Assembly (NCBI RefSeq): GCF_000359585.1
Contig: NZ_APMH01000009.1
Span: 62,001-126,000, forward strand
Source: Clostridium tyrobutyricum DSM 2637 = ATCC 25755 = JCM 11008
GTDB taxonomy: Bacteria > Bacillota > Clostridia > Clostridiales > Clostridiaceae
DNA: 64,000 nt
Direction of reading: 5' to 3'
Shown: positions 27,169-36,316 of the stretch, in pieces
Layout of the letters: every line of letters starts with the position of its first letter
Position numbering within the stretch: position 1 is the first letter of the stretch
Made by a program: the position numbers and the translations under genes
The notes under the pieces: model-generated
The model's database searches: none
What the model was told of the DNA's origin: nothing
Seen by the model: only the letters and a program-made list of their open reading frames with translations

Positions 27169-27251
27169 TATGTGAAATTTTATCTAAACGATTATTATCT
27201 ATGGTACAATATTCTTATATTCCCATAAAATCATTGGAGGTAGAAAATTTT

Positions 27252-30200
27252 ATGAAAAACACGGCAATTAAAACTATAGGAAGTACGGCAGTACTCACAC
27301 TTGCCATATCCACTGCAGCTCCTGCAGCTTTTGCAAGTGCAGCAGGTGAAGTTACAACTATTAGCGGTACAGACAGCTATGAAACTGCAGCTTCAGCAGC
27401 AACTTCTAACTGGACAAACCCTGACAATGTAGTTCTCGTATCAGGAGAAGGATATGCAGATGCTATAAGTTCAGTTGTACTTTCAAAAAAGCTGAATGCT
27501 CCAATACTCCTTACAGGAAGTTCATCTCTAAATAGTAGTGCAAAAGATGCACTGGATAAATTGAAACCCAAGAACATATATATTGTAGGTGGTACTGGAG
27601 TAATATCCCAGAGCATAAGGAATCAATTGAAATCCGAAAACTACAATCTAATTGAACTCTCAGGAAAAAACAGATATGAAACAAATGCAGCTGTAGCCAA
27701 TCAACTTGTAAAACTTGGCATGGACCCTTCAAATGTTATGATGACAGCAGGAAGCAATTTTTCAGATGCACTTTCTGCAGCTCCTACAGCAGCAGTAAAA
27801 GATGAAATACTTCTTTTAGGTGACAATAATACAAAATCCATGTCTTCCGTAGTTGACTTTATCAAAAGCAGCAGCTCAAAAGTTACAGTAGTTGGTACAA
27901 GCAATGTTATAAATGATGTTGCCTACAAGGCTGTAGGTGGAGTAAACAGGATAGATGGTGGTTCGGATAGATTTGCAACCAATCTCAATATACTAAAAGC
28001 CTTTGACAGCAGTTTGAAATCCGATAAAATATATGTTGCAAATGCATCAGGCACCAGATATGCAGATTCCCTTATATCTGCATCCCTTGCAGGGATAAAC
28101 TCATCACCACTTGTACTTGTAAATGGTGAGGGAGATACTCAGACTACAAATGCACTCAACTACATAAAGTCAAAAGCATCTTCATCCACACAGCTCAATG
28201 TAATATCGGAAAAGGGTGTAATTTCGGACAAAACTGTTTCTGACATCAAAAATGCAGCAAATGGAATTGTAGGCGAAAGTGCTACGATAAACTCTGTAAC
28301 CGCAGTTGGACTCAATCAGATAAAAGTAGTATTCAACACTGTTGTAGACAAGAGTTCTGCAGAGAGAGTTGCAAACTATGCCATAGATGGAAATTCCCTT
28401 GGCTCGGAAACACAGACACAGTCATCAGCATATCTTCAAGATGATGATAGAACTGTTTTAATAACATTCAGGAATCCATTTTCCCAGGGTAAAAAAGTTG
28501 ACTTTACCGTAAAGAGCAATGTATTTACTGATGGTACAGCTGCCAGCATTACAAAATACGAAAAGGAAGTTACATTTCAGGAAACAGGCTCACCATCCAT
28601 TGAATCCGTAACTCCAATAGGTGGAAACAAACTTAAAGTCAAATTTACAGAGCCTGTAAGAATGTCTAAAAGTGATCTGTCTTCCATGAAGATAAACAAG
28701 AGAAGTGTCAGAAACTACGGATTGGACACCTCAAACTCCGAACTTAAAGATCAGTGTGGAGACTGGGCAGACGGGGTGGATCTATACTTTGATTCCATTC
28801 TTCCCATAGGTGACAATACATTTACCATGCCTGACGGAACTTCAGGAAGCAAGTTTGACAATGGTGCCAACATTCCAATCCAGAGCCAGTCAAAATCATT
28901 TACCGTTGAATCCGTATCTGGAAAACCTCAGGTTGAAAGTGTGACAACCAACAATGCAGGTACCATTTATATAAAATACAACAGGGCAATGGATCAGGAA
29001 ACAGCACTTGAGCCTGGAAACTACAAGATAAATGGTGATACTGTAAATGTGGATTCATCCTATGTAACTTTTGATTCAGGTTCAGGGGACAGCGTGGTCA
29101 AGATAAAGAATGTAGGAAGCATGCTGAATCAGGGTACAAACACCATACTGGTAAAAAACAATATAGAAGATACTTTCCAGAACTCAATTTCCCAGACAAG
29201 CATGAGCCTTTACTATGGAAGCAGCAGCCAGAAACCTTCAGTTACATCTGCAAGTGTTCTTGATGACAATACCATAAGGGTGAAATTCAACAAGGATGTA
29301 GTCAGAAGTTATGCTACAAACAAGGGAAATTACACTATTACCGATTCAGAGGGAAACAACATAAGTTACAAATTGGACAGTATAAATACCATAACTGTAG
29401 ATGGAAACAACAACAGAACCTTTGATCTCAAATTTGATGACAACACATTGAACGGCTCAAAATATAATCTTACAGTAAAGAACATCATAGACACAGAGGC
29501 AAAGGCAAATGTAATGGATGACTATACAACTTCAGTATCAGGTATGGACACCAGTGGGCTTTCTGTTACAGAAATAGTAAAAAGAGCAGATAATGACCAT
29601 GCCGTTACAATGTTCTTCAGCAAGACCATGGATGACGATTCAATATCAAATAAATCAAATTATGTATTCAGGGATGGAACGGGTCAAGTCAAAAGTCTTC
29701 CAGGAGGTGCAACAGTAACATCTTCCTATGATGACAAGAGTGTAACCATTGAATTTTCCTCCAATTACACTATAGGTAGTGGAAGCTCATCTACAAGTGT
29801 AATTCAACTTGGAGTTAAAGATGTAGTGGATCAGGATGGAAATTCCCTTGACCTTGGCTCCTATATTGGAGATATAAGCACAGACTACAGTAGTGATGGA
29901 CCTGGACTCATATCCGGAACTTCCCAGATGACATTCAGTGGAGATGACATAAAAGTCAAAGTTTCACTTACAGGCTCACTTGATATACTTGATATGAATG
30001 ATTTCAGAGTAGATGGATACACACCTGATAGTATTTCCTCAAGTGGAAATGATGTTGTACTTACATACAAATCCGGAGTTAAAAATGGTGAAAAGATAAA
30101 TGCCATAAAGAACTGTGGTGAAAGCACCAATGTAAGTATAGTAAACAGCAATTCAGTAGATTCTGCAGGAAGAAGTATAAGGACAGGATCTACCATAATC

Positions 30201-30560
30201 TATATACCGCCTACAACAAAATCAGATCAGTTTACAGCAGTTTCATCTTCAAATAATGATACTGTAAATGTTGTATTCAATCAGAGTTTGGACAAGGATA
30301 TACAGAATCAGTACAGTGACGATTTTGAATTCAAGGATACCACTACAGGAAAAACTCTTAGTCCAACTTCTGTAAGTGTTGATGGAAAAAATGTAGTTTA
30401 TAAATTCAGTTCATCATCTTTTGACAAGGGCGACACTATAAAGATTTCTGCAAACAGCTCAAGTATAAACATAAGAAGTGAAAAACATGGAAATTATGGG
30501 TATACTACCTATTCACCTTCAAGTGATGATTTAGATGGTTACACTGTTACTGCAAAATAA
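27252..30560 (+). CDS. Paralogous S-layer-like CWB2 / Ig-repeat protein
   Basis: About 1102 residues. ATG 27252 has GGAGG 11 bases upstream and opens the signal peptide MKNTAIKTIGSTAVLTLAIS, cleaved near FASA. Three CWB2 repeats (about residues 35-335; GTDSYETAASAA, SGKNRYETNAAVANQL, GGSDRFATNLNILKAFD) precede Ig-like domains whose order and motifs mirror the upstream gene: VTAVGLNQIKVVFNTVVD, IYIKYNRAMDQETAL, DDNTIRVKFNKDVVRSYATN and a nearly shared C-terminus YSPSSDDL. It is a tandem duplicate of the 23.6-kb gene. Codon use here is the ordinary mix with more C-ending codons, so it is probably expressed much less or conditionally. Confidence 0.88.
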   Translation: MKNTAIKTIGSTAVLTLAISTAAPAAFASAAGEVTTISGTDSYETAASAATSNWTNPDNVVLVSGEGYADAISSVVLSKKLNAPILLTGSSSLNSSAKDALDKLKPKNIYIVGGTGVISQSIRNQLKSENYNLIELSGKNRYETNAAVANQLVKLGMDPSNVMMTAGSNFSDALSAAPTAAVKDEILLLGDNNTKSMSSVVDFIKSSSSKVTVVGTSNVINDVAYKAVGGVNRIDGGSDRFATNLNILKAFDSSLKSDKIYVANASGTRYADSLISASLAGINSSPLVLVNGEGDTQTTNALNYIKSKASSSTQLNVISEKGVISDKTVSDIKNAANGIVGESATINSVTAVGLNQIKVVFNTVVDKSSAERVANYAIDGNSLGSETQTQSSAYLQDDDRTVLITFRNPFSQGKKVDFTVKSNVFTDGTAASITKYEKEVTFQETGSPSIESVTPIGGNKLKVKFTEPVRMSKSDLSSMKINKRSVRNYGLDTSNSELKDQCGDWADGVDLYFDSILPIGDNTFTMPDGTSGSKFDNGANIPIQSQSKSFTVESVSGKPQVESVTTNNAGTIYIKYNRAMDQETALEPGNYKINGDTVNVDSSYVTFDSGSGDSVVKIKNVGSMLNQGTNTILVKNNIEDTFQNSISQTSMSLYYGSSSQKPSVTSASVLDDNTIRVKFNKDVVRSYATNKGNYTITDSEGNNISYKLDSINTITVDGNNNRTFDLKFDDNTLNGSKYNLTVKNIIDTEAKANVMDDYTTSVSGMDTSGLSVTEIVKRADNDHAVTMFFSKTMDDDSISNKSNYVFRDGTGQVKSLPGGATVTSSYDDKSVTIEFSSNYTIGSGSSSTSVIQLGVKDVVDQDGNSLDLGSYIGDISTDYSSDGPGLISGTSQMTFSGDDIKVKVSLTGSLDILDMNDFRVDGYTPDSISSSGNDVVLTYKSGVKNGEKINAIKNCGESTNVSIVNSNSVDSAGRSIRTGSTIIYIPPTTKSDQFTAVSSSNNDTVNVVFNQSLDKDIQNQYSDDFEFKDTTTGKTLSPTSVSVDGKNVVYKFSSSSFDKGDTIKISANSSSINIRSEKHGNYGYTTYSPSSDDLDGYTVTAK

Positions 30561-30571
30561 TTATAATTTAT

Positions 30572-30603
30572 GGTACTATGTGATATTAAAATTGCATAGT
30601 ACC
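30572..30603 (+). terminator. Probable terminator of the second S-layer-like gene
   Basis: GGTACTATG and CATAGTACC form a 9-bp perfect stem with a 14-base loop. Only TATAATTTTA follows, so termination may be partial. Confidence 0.6.
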
Positions 30604-30699
30604 TATAATTTTACCTTCAGTTATATTTATGGTAAAATTAATTCATTACTCATAATTTAATGATAATATGGAAAAATGTGAACAAGTAAGGAGGAACGT

Positions 30700-31839
30700 A
30701 TGAATAAAGTAAAAATATTGGCTTTAACTGCATTAATTACCATTTCTTCAACTACTGCAGTCTTTGCTCAGGGAAATACCAGTACACTTGATATAGATTC
30801 TTCTATAGACTCTGCAATCGCAAATTCCTATAAGATCAAAAACATAGATATTTCTATAAAACAGGCTCAGAATACATATAATTCAGATGCCAAAAACGCC
30901 AGCAGCTATGCAGATCAACTTGATGAGGGAGGCCCTAATCTAGATGCCTACACCAGACTTTCACTTATGGAGGGAATAGCAAATCCACAAAAAGAAGACA
31001 AGTTCTCCGAATATAAATATACGAAGATGAAGTCTGTAGCAGAAAATGAAATAAAGCTCTCTGCCTACACTCAATATACTGTACTTATGAACGACAAGGA
31101 TTCTCTGGATCTGGAAGATGAAAAATTGAAAAATGCAGAAAACAAATATAAATCTGCACAATTGAAACTTGGTTTGGGAAGCATATCCCAATCAGATGAA
31201 AAACAGGCAGAGGCTGAATACTACACTCAAAAGGCAAGTACGGACAAAGCCCAGAGGCAATATGAAGTGGACACCATGAACATGAACAAGACTGTAGGAG
31301 CAGATATATATACAAAATATGATGTATTATTCAGGGACAAGCTTACTGAAACTCCATATATAAGAAACTGTAGTGAGTATCTAAGTGATGCCCTTAAGAA
31401 CAGGGCTGAGATACTGGTGGGACAGGAGAATATAAATTTACAGAAATTTGAATATGATATAGCAAATGGAGTATTTCCTGACAAGCAGTCTATCCCAAAC
31501 AGACTTGCAAAGGCAAAAATAGAAAATGCTTCAGACAATCTTGAAATTCAAAAGCTCAATATAAATTCTGAAGTAAACAGTTTGTACAGCGATCTTCAGG
31601 TGAAATCCAGGATGCTTTCCTCAAAAAAAGATGCCCTTGCAATGGACAAGACAAATTATGATAATGCTGCAGTTAAATATAATTCAGGTGTATTGAGCAA
31701 AAGTGACCTTGATGATGCAGCTTTAAATGTGAAAACCGCCCAAAACACTGTAAAATCCGCTCAAAGGGATATATGGATGGCACAGTTGAAATTGAATCAG
31801 GCATGCGGTATTGGAAATGATACTTCCAAAATCAACTAA
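30700..31839 (+). CDS. TolC-fold (outer membrane efflux-like) exported protein 1
   Basis: A 379-residue protein with signal peptide 1-23 (cleavage after VFA). The body is almost entirely alpha-helical and coiled coil, with the TolC/OEP pattern: an N-terminal helix (IDSSIDSAIANSYKIKNIDI), a long helix pair with KYKSAQLKLGLGSISQSDEKQAEAEYYTQK, and the C-terminal counterpart NYDNAAVKYNSGVLSKSDLDDAALNVKTAQNTV. The xxYxxGxxSxxDLxxA motif is typical of TolC. A Gram-positive cell has no outer membrane, so the protein must act in the wall or as an adaptor. AGGAGG precedes ATG 30700. A second homologue follows 20 bases later, in the same operon. Confidence 0.82.
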   Translation: MNKVKILALTALITISSTTAVFAQGNTSTLDIDSSIDSAIANSYKIKNIDISIKQAQNTYNSDAKNASSYADQLDEGGPNLDAYTRLSLMEGIANPQKEDKFSEYKYTKMKSVAENEIKLSAYTQYTVLMNDKDSLDLEDEKLKNAENKYKSAQLKLGLGSISQSDEKQAEAEYYTQKASTDKAQRQYEVDTMNMNKTVGADIYTKYDVLFRDKLTETPYIRNCSEYLSDALKNRAEILVGQENINLQKFEYDIANGVFPDKQSIPNRLAKAKIENASDNLEIQKLNINSEVNSLYSDLQVKSRMLSSKKDALAMDKTNYDNAAVKYNSGVLSKSDLDDAALNVKTAQNTVKSAQRDIWMAQLKLNQACGIGNDTSKIN

Positions 31840-31859
31840 AAATCAATGGAGGCTAAAAT

Positions 31860-33023
31860 ATGAAAAAAAGATTGAGTATAATAGTTGCGGTGGCAATGAC
31901 TCTAAGCATAAATGCCACATGTTTTGCAGCAGCAGGTACGACTACAACTTCCACTTCATCAAATAGTTCTACAGTAAATTCCATAGTGGGAGATCAAACT
32001 TTGAGTTTGGATGATGCCCTGAATTATCTGGAAAAAAATAGTATTGAAATTAAAAACAAGGATCAGAAAATACTACTCTATCAAAAACAGTTTGACAGGG
32101 ACAACATGAATGCAGCTCTTATAAACAATAGCGGTACTACTCAGGTAAATTATCCAAGAGGACAGTATGCAGCTATAAAACTTCAGACAGATGTTATACC
32201 CAAACTTGACGAGCAGAACATAAAAGATGCCAAGCATGACAGAACTGATGCACTTCAAAAACTTAAATTTACACTGCAGCAGCAGTATTTAAGTGCCCTG
32301 GCTTGTAAGGATCAAATAAACATCATAAATGATCAAATAGAAAATGTAGACAAACAAATAGAGCAGACTAAGATAAAAATAGAAAATGGAGTGCTTACAC
32401 AGGATACACTTCAGTCATTGAATGTACAGAAAAGTCAGTTTCAGGCTTCATTAAATACACCAAAAGCCCAGTTGCAGCAAAATCTGTTGACTATAAAACA
32501 GAAGATAAATATGGATTTGGATAGTAATTTGACTTTACTTCCCACACAAAAGCAATACAGCAAGTTTGATTACGGCAATATAGAAAGTAAAATTGATACT
32601 GCAGTGAAAAACAACTACAATATGGAAAAGATAAACAATAATTTGGAAATATTAAAAATTAAAGAGGCCATATACAAGCAGTATTCCTATAATGATGATT
32701 CAGGTGAAGTAAGTACGGGATTAAGTATTCAGGACCTTGAAAACTCTCTTGCAGATACCGAGTTGAACACTAAAATAGGCCTGTGGAACAGTTATTACAA
32801 TATTAAAAACCTTGAGGACAACATATCACTGGAAAATGTAAAAGTTGAAAGTGCCATGGCAAACTACAATACAATACTTTCAAAAGTAAAAGAAGGAACT
32901 GCTGTCCAGCTTCAGGCGGATTCAGCACAACTTTCACTGAAATATGAGCAGGTTAATTTAAAAAATGCACAGAATAATTATATGGAAGCAGTAGATGAGT
33001 TTCAATACAATCTGAACAATTAG
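31860..33023 (+). CDS. TolC-fold exported protein 2
   Basis: A 387-residue protein with a signal peptide (residues 1-24, RLSIIVAVAMTLSINATCFA) and a Thr/Ser-rich neck (TTTTSTSSNSSTVNS). It then shows the TolC pattern TLSLDDALNYLEKNSIEIKN at the start, QIEQTKIKIENGVLTQDTLQSLN in the middle and NYNTILSKVKEGTAVQLQADSAQLSLKYEQ at the end. Homology to its upstream neighbour is by fold rather than close sequence, so the two may assemble as a mixed complex. GGAGG lies 9 bases before ATG 31860. No MacA/MacB-like or MFP partner is adjacent. A role in surface-protein or polysaccharide organisation fits the context. Confidence 0.82.
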   Translation: MKKRLSIIVAVAMTLSINATCFAAAGTTTTSTSSNSSTVNSIVGDQTLSLDDALNYLEKNSIEIKNKDQKILLYQKQFDRDNMNAALINNSGTTQVNYPRGQYAAIKLQTDVIPKLDEQNIKDAKHDRTDALQKLKFTLQQQYLSALACKDQINIINDQIENVDKQIEQTKIKIENGVLTQDTLQSLNVQKSQFQASLNTPKAQLQQNLLTIKQKINMDLDSNLTLLPTQKQYSKFDYGNIESKIDTAVKNNYNMEKINNNLEILKIKEAIYKQYSYNDDSGEVSTGLSIQDLENSLADTELNTKIGLWNSYYNIKNLEDNISLENVKVESAMANYNTILSKVKEGTAVQLQADSAQLSLKYEQVNLKNAQNNYMEAVDEFQYNLNN

Positions 33024-33129
33024 TTTAAAAGTTTATTAACAGTTCAAAATTCACTATTAATAAGTTCAGAATGTGTTACAATAGATATTGTAGCGTAATA
33101 AACAAGTATTGTGTGGAGAGTGATATTTA

Positions 33130-33528
33130 GTGAAAAGTAATTTGAAAAAGCTGGGTTTGATAGCTGTAATTTGTGCCTTGTTTGTATCATTTACAGCTTG
33201 TTCTTCTGGAAACAAATCATCACAGAGCAGTGATAATTCTAAAAGTACATCCCAGAGTTCCAAAAAAAGTACAGAGTCAAATATATCTGTAAATAAGGAC
33301 AAGACCGACCAACTTAAAAAGGAAAAGATAATATCCAATGGAAAGGTATATATTCAAAATAATAGAGTAATAGCAACAATGGTTATAAAAGATGGTACCA
33401 GCGATGCAGATGCCAAAGCACTTGCAGACAAATATGCAAAACAATTAAAGAAGGAACATAAAAATATGCCGGTTAGTGTAATGGCAGTAAAAAATAATAA
33501 AAATGTAGCTAATGTAACCATAAAATAA
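33130..33528 (+). CDS. Small lipoprotein with YhcN-like C-terminal domain
   Basis: A 132-residue protein starting at GTG 33130, with GGAGAG about 9 bases upstream. Residues 1-24 are a lipoprotein signal (LIAVICALFVSFTAC), so Cys24 should be lipidated. A Ser/Lys-rich linker (25-55) leads to a small domain beginning KIISNGKVYIQNNRVIATMVIK, then ADAKALADKYAKQLKKEHKNM. The domain looks like the alpha/beta repeat of YhcN/YlaJ-type sporulation lipoproteins, but that match is tentative. A possible -10 (TACAAT near 33077) precedes the gene, and a terminator follows. Confidence 0.75.
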   Translation: MKSNLKKLGLIAVICALFVSFTACSSGNKSSQSSDNSKSTSQSSKKSTESNISVNKDKTDQLKKEKIISNGKVYIQNNRVIATMVIKDGTSDADAKALADKYAKQLKKEHKNMPVSVMAVKNNKNVANVTIK

Positions 33529-33533
33529 TATTT

Positions 33534-33566
33534 AGGGAACTGCAGTATAGTTGCAGTTCCTGTTTT
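33534..33566 (+). terminator. Terminator of the lipoprotein gene
   Basis: AGGGAACTGCA and TGCAGTTCCT form an 11-bp stem around a short loop, followed by GTTTTAAAT. Confidence 0.8.
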
Positions 33567-33757
33567 AAATATACATTTAATGGATGTATCCTTATCATGG
33601 TAATTAGCTGTACTATATAGAATAAAATAATTTATTATAGTATAATGTACATATTATAATTGTATGAAATGATTTAATATGAAATTATTTGGAATATAAT
33701 GTGCTATATTGTAAAATAATTTTGTGTAAGGTAAATGTGTAAATGGAGGAACAATAT

Positions 33758-34606
33758 ATGGTTAAGAAGACAGAACCGAATGTGGAAAATAATGAAAATG
33801 ATTATGTATCAACAAAATTATCTCTTTTGGATAAGGATAATGTTGTAATATCAGATGTACATAAAGAGATACTGGAAGATGAGATAAAAGAATTGCCCCC
33901 AATAAAAGAGGGAGAGCTCAACGTATCCGGTGCTTATATATTTGACCAGGGAGATAAGTATGAAATAAAGGTATATGTTAGAAATGGTCTTTCTGAAAAC
34001 TTAAATTTAGAGGACATACCTTTTGTGATAAAAGGTTCAAAGGGTGAAATACTTGCAAGCCAACTTTTTGACTTGAGAGCATTAGGACAACTTCCTCCCC
34101 ATTCAGTAAGACCGATAAAGATCTATTTCAACAAGGAAAATGTTAAAGTAGACAAAATACCTGAAAAGTGGGAACTTGCTTTAAATGGAACATTTAAAAT
34201 AAGTAGGAAAGTGAAAACTAGGTATGAAGGACTGCCTGAAAAAATATCAGACAAGGATAAAAAGGTTCTTCAGGATTTCCTAGACGGATTGCCTGATATA
34301 GAAGAAGGTGAATTTAGTATATCAACCTTCAGTATAGGTATAAATACAGATGGGACTATACTTGCTACCTGCGTTATGAGAAATGCTGCACTGAAACCAA
34401 TCACACTGGAAAAAGTGCCTGTTACACTTTTGAATGAAGATAGAAAGATAGTTAATTCAAATGAATTTAAATTGAAGGATTTCACTGTAAGTCCCTACAG
34501 GGCAAGATTGTGCAATTTTTCATTCCAGACGGGAGTCAAGCCTGAAAAAGCTCAGGAACTAAAAGATTGGTCCATAGTGTACAAATTATATAGATATAAG
34601 AAGTAA
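33758..34606 (+). CDS. SLAP-domain protein with two SLAP repeats
   Basis: About 282 residues without a signal peptide. Two copies of the SLAP domain are seen. The first (about residues 30-135) contains ELNVSGAYIFDQGDKYEIKV and LPPHSVRPIKIYF. The second (about 165-280) contains DGLPDIEEGEFSISTFSIGI and VSPYRARLCNFSFQTGV. The SLAP domain occurs in accessory-Sec-linked S-layer assembly proteins of Firmicutes, and the location beside the S-layer-like genes fits such a role. ATG 33758 follows GGAGGA by 9 bases; an earlier in-frame ATG (33743) overlaps that site. TATAAT at 33641-33646 is a plausible -10. A duplicated tail of this gene lies just downstream. Confidence 0.82.
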   Translation: MVKKTEPNVENNENDYVSTKLSLLDKDNVVISDVHKEILEDEIKELPPIKEGELNVSGAYIFDQGDKYEIKVYVRNGLSENLNLEDIPFVIKGSKGEILASQLFDLRALGQLPPHSVRPIKIYFNKENVKVDKIPEKWELALNGTFKISRKVKTRYEGLPEKISDKDKKVLQDFLDGLPDIEEGEFSISTFSIGINTDGTILATCVMRNAALKPITLEKVPVTLLNEDRKIVNSNEFKLKDFTVSPYRARLCNFSFQTGVKPEKAQELKDWSIVYKLYRYKK

Positions 34607-34611
34607 GTAGG

Positions 34612-34661
34612 GGTCAGACCCCATGGTATTATTTGGCAAAAAGAAAAGTATGGGTCAGATT
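34612..34661. repeat. GGGGTCAGACCCC repeat pair
   Basis: GGGGTCAGACCCCATGGTATTATTTGG is followed 25 bases later by a degenerate GGGTCAGATTCC. The same block, including ATGGxxTTATTTGG, recurs at 39990-40020 before mntA. It lies exactly between the SLAP gene and the duplicated SLAP tail. Confidence 0.75.
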
Positions 34662-34790
34662 CCATTAGTTAATTCAAATCAGTTTGAGACCAGATTGTGT
34701 AATTTTTCATTTCAGACAGGAATAAAGCCTGAAAAAGCTCAGGAGTTAAAGGGCTGGTCTATAGCATATAAATTGTATAAGCAGGATTAG
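34662..34790 (+). pseudogene. Duplicated C-terminal fragment of the SLAP-domain gene
   Basis: An in-frame stretch translates to PLVNSNQFETRLCNFSFQTG, then IKPEKAQELKGWSIAYKLYKQD and stop. It matches the end of the adjacent SLAP protein (IVNSNEFK...RARLCNFSFQTG, VKPEKAQELKDWSIVYKLYRYKK) but lacks the segment between the two parts and any start codon. It is a relic of a second SLAP gene, most of which was lost by deletion at the GGGGTCAGACCCC repeat. Confidence 0.85.
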
Positions 34791-34837
34791 TAAGGCAGCT
34801 GTTACTTGGAAGTGATTTTCAAGCAACAGCTGCCTTA
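34791..34837 (+). terminator. Terminator behind the SLAP relic
   Basis: TAAGGCAGCTGTT and AACAGCTGCCTTA form a 13-bp perfect stem followed by TTTTA. It probably was the terminator of the lost SLAP gene. Confidence 0.85.
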
Positions 34838-34844
34838 TTTTAAG

Positions 34845-34881
34845 GGAGGTTTTTTATAACATGAATAAAAAAGTGCCATAA
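34845..34881 (+). pseudogene. Relic of an S-layer gene start (ribosome site plus first codons)
   Basis: GGAGGTTTTTTATAACATG followed by AATAAAAAA matches, with few changes, the leader and first codons of the S-layer-like gene at 23551-23577 (GGAGGTTTTTTACAACATG AATAAAAAG). Here the frame closes after MNKKVP. It appears to be the broken-off 5' end of a further S-layer-like copy. Confidence 0.65.
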
Positions 34882-34918
34882 TTCAAGATTTGAGTTATCG
34901 TTTGGTAATGAGGTAAAG

Positions 34919-34986
34919 TGAGGGGTCAAAAGTGAGGGGTCAGACCCTCAGGAAGATTCAGGAAATTTAGAGACCAGACCCCCTAA
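34919..34986. repeat. Cluster of three GGGGTCAGACCC-type repeats
   Basis: GAGGGGTCAAAAG, GAGGGGTCAGACCCTC and GACCAGACCCCCTAAA follow each other within 68 bases, just before the rpn leader. The last copy borders the 30-base block shared with the mntA leader. Confidence 0.7.
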
Positions 34987-34998
34987 ATTTTTGGTGTA

Positions 34999-35050
34999 GA
35001 TTATTGCAGAATATTTTGATAAAATAAAGGTAGAAAATATAAAATTTGTG
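34999..35050 (+). repeat. rpn leader block, copy 1 (shared with mntA-hepT)
   Basis: GATTATTGCAGAATATTTTG and the next ten bases are identical to 40085-40114; the similarity then continues more loosely (TAGAAxATxTAAAATTxGTATAA). It lies 65-115 bases before the rpn start and probably holds the promoter. Confidence 0.8.
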
Positions 35051-35114
35051 TATAAGAACACATGTTCTGGTAAATACTAATAATACAGTAAAATATTATT
35101 AGGAGGAAGATGGT

Positions 35115-36152
35115 ATGCCAGAGGAAAGAGTTCACCACGAACATGATGTAGGTTACAAGTATATATTTTCTCACAAGGAGACATTTCTGGAACTGCTTCG
35201 AAGCTTTGTAAAAAAGGATTGGGTGAATCTTATAAAAAGTGAAGATCTAATGCTTATGGATAAATCCTATATACTTGAAGATTTCAGTGAAGAAGAATCA
35301 GATATTGTTTACAAGGTAAATATATGCGGGCAGGATGTAATATTCTATCTTCTACTGGAATTTCAATCCAGAGTGGATTACAGAATGCCAATGAGGCTGC
35401 TGTTTTATATAGTGGAATTGTGGAGGGAAAGGCTGAAGAACACTTCTAAAAAAGATATACGAAACAAGAATTTTAAACTTCCAGCAGTTGTCCCCATGGT
35501 ATTATACAACGGCAAAAATAAATGGACTGCCAGCAGGAATTTCAAAGATATATTGGGCAGTAATGAGTTATTTGGTGAAAATATAATAGACTTCAGGTAT
35601 ATATTGTTTGATGTTTACAGATATGATGAAAGTCAACTTGAAAAAATGGCAAACATGGTATCTACAGTATTTTTACTGGATAAGGAAATAAGCAAGGAAG
35701 ACCTTATGAAAAGGTTGAGACTTACAGCCTATGTACTCAAGAAAATAACGCCGGAACAATTTGACATATTAAAGATGTGGCTAAAAAGCATAATGAAGCC
35801 GAGATTAGACACAGAATCTAAAATAAAGGTAGAAGAAATATTAGAAAAATCCAGTCAAGGGGAGGTGGATATTATGGTATCCAATTTAGGTAAAAGTATA
35901 GACAATATGATAAGGGAAGGCAAAGAAGAAGGCATGGAAAAAGGCATGGAAAAGGGCATGGAAAAAGGTAGAGAAGAAGTCAGAAAATCAATTTCAGGAT
36001 CAGCTATAAAGTTATTGACCAAAAAGTTTGGAACCCTGCCGGAAGACATGACTGAAAGAATAGAAAAACTACCCATTGAAACTTTAAAAACTATTATAGA
36101 CAATATATTTGATCTTAAATCTCTTGATGAAGTAAGTGAATATTTAAAATAA
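35115..36152 (+). CDS. Rpn family recombination-promoting nuclease (PD-(D/E)XK)
   Basis: A 345-residue protein. The N-terminal domain (about 10-220) opens HEHDVGYKYIFSHKETFLELL, with SDIVYKVNICGQDVIFYLLLEFQS giving the Asp and Glu-x-Gln catalytic core of the Rpn/transposase_31-type nuclease, and PMRLLFYIVELWRE after it. The C-terminal part contains a charged helical segment with three tandem GMEK units (GKEEGMEKGMEKGMEKGREE), typical of the family, and ends LKSLDEVSEYLK. Rpn proteins are DNA endonucleases linked to recombination and phage defence. AGGAGGA precedes ATG 35115. Its 3' third is duplicated at 38.2 kb, and its leader and terminator recur around mntA-hepT. Confidence 0.88.
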   Translation: MPEERVHHEHDVGYKYIFSHKETFLELLRSFVKKDWVNLIKSEDLMLMDKSYILEDFSEEESDIVYKVNICGQDVIFYLLLEFQSRVDYRMPMRLLFYIVELWRERLKNTSKKDIRNKNFKLPAVVPMVLYNGKNKWTASRNFKDILGSNELFGENIIDFRYILFDVYRYDESQLEKMANMVSTVFLLDKEISKEDLMKRLRLTAYVLKKITPEQFDILKMWLKSIMKPRLDTESKIKVEEILEKSSQGEVDIMVSNLGKSIDNMIREGKEEGMEKGMEKGMEKGREEVRKSISGSAIKLLTKKFGTLPEDMTERIEKLPIETLKTIIDNIFDLKSLDEVSEYLK

Positions 36153-36158
36153 CAAAAA

Positions 36159-36183
36159 GCAGGATAGTCAAGCTATCCTGCTT
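36159..36183 (+). terminator. rpn terminator, copy 1
   Basis: AGCAGGATAG and CTATCCTGCT form a 10-bp stem around TCAAG. The same hairpin with the preceding rpn end TTTAAAATAA reappears behind hepT at 41021-41068. Confidence 0.82.
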
Positions 36184-36316
36184 AACTTTTAATATAAATT
36201 GTTTTAAATGTAATAAATAAATCATATTGGGTAATAATATATTAATGAGAAAATATCTCATTAATATTCAATTTTTGAAGACAATATAGTATTATAGTAA
36301 TAAGGAAGTGAGAAAA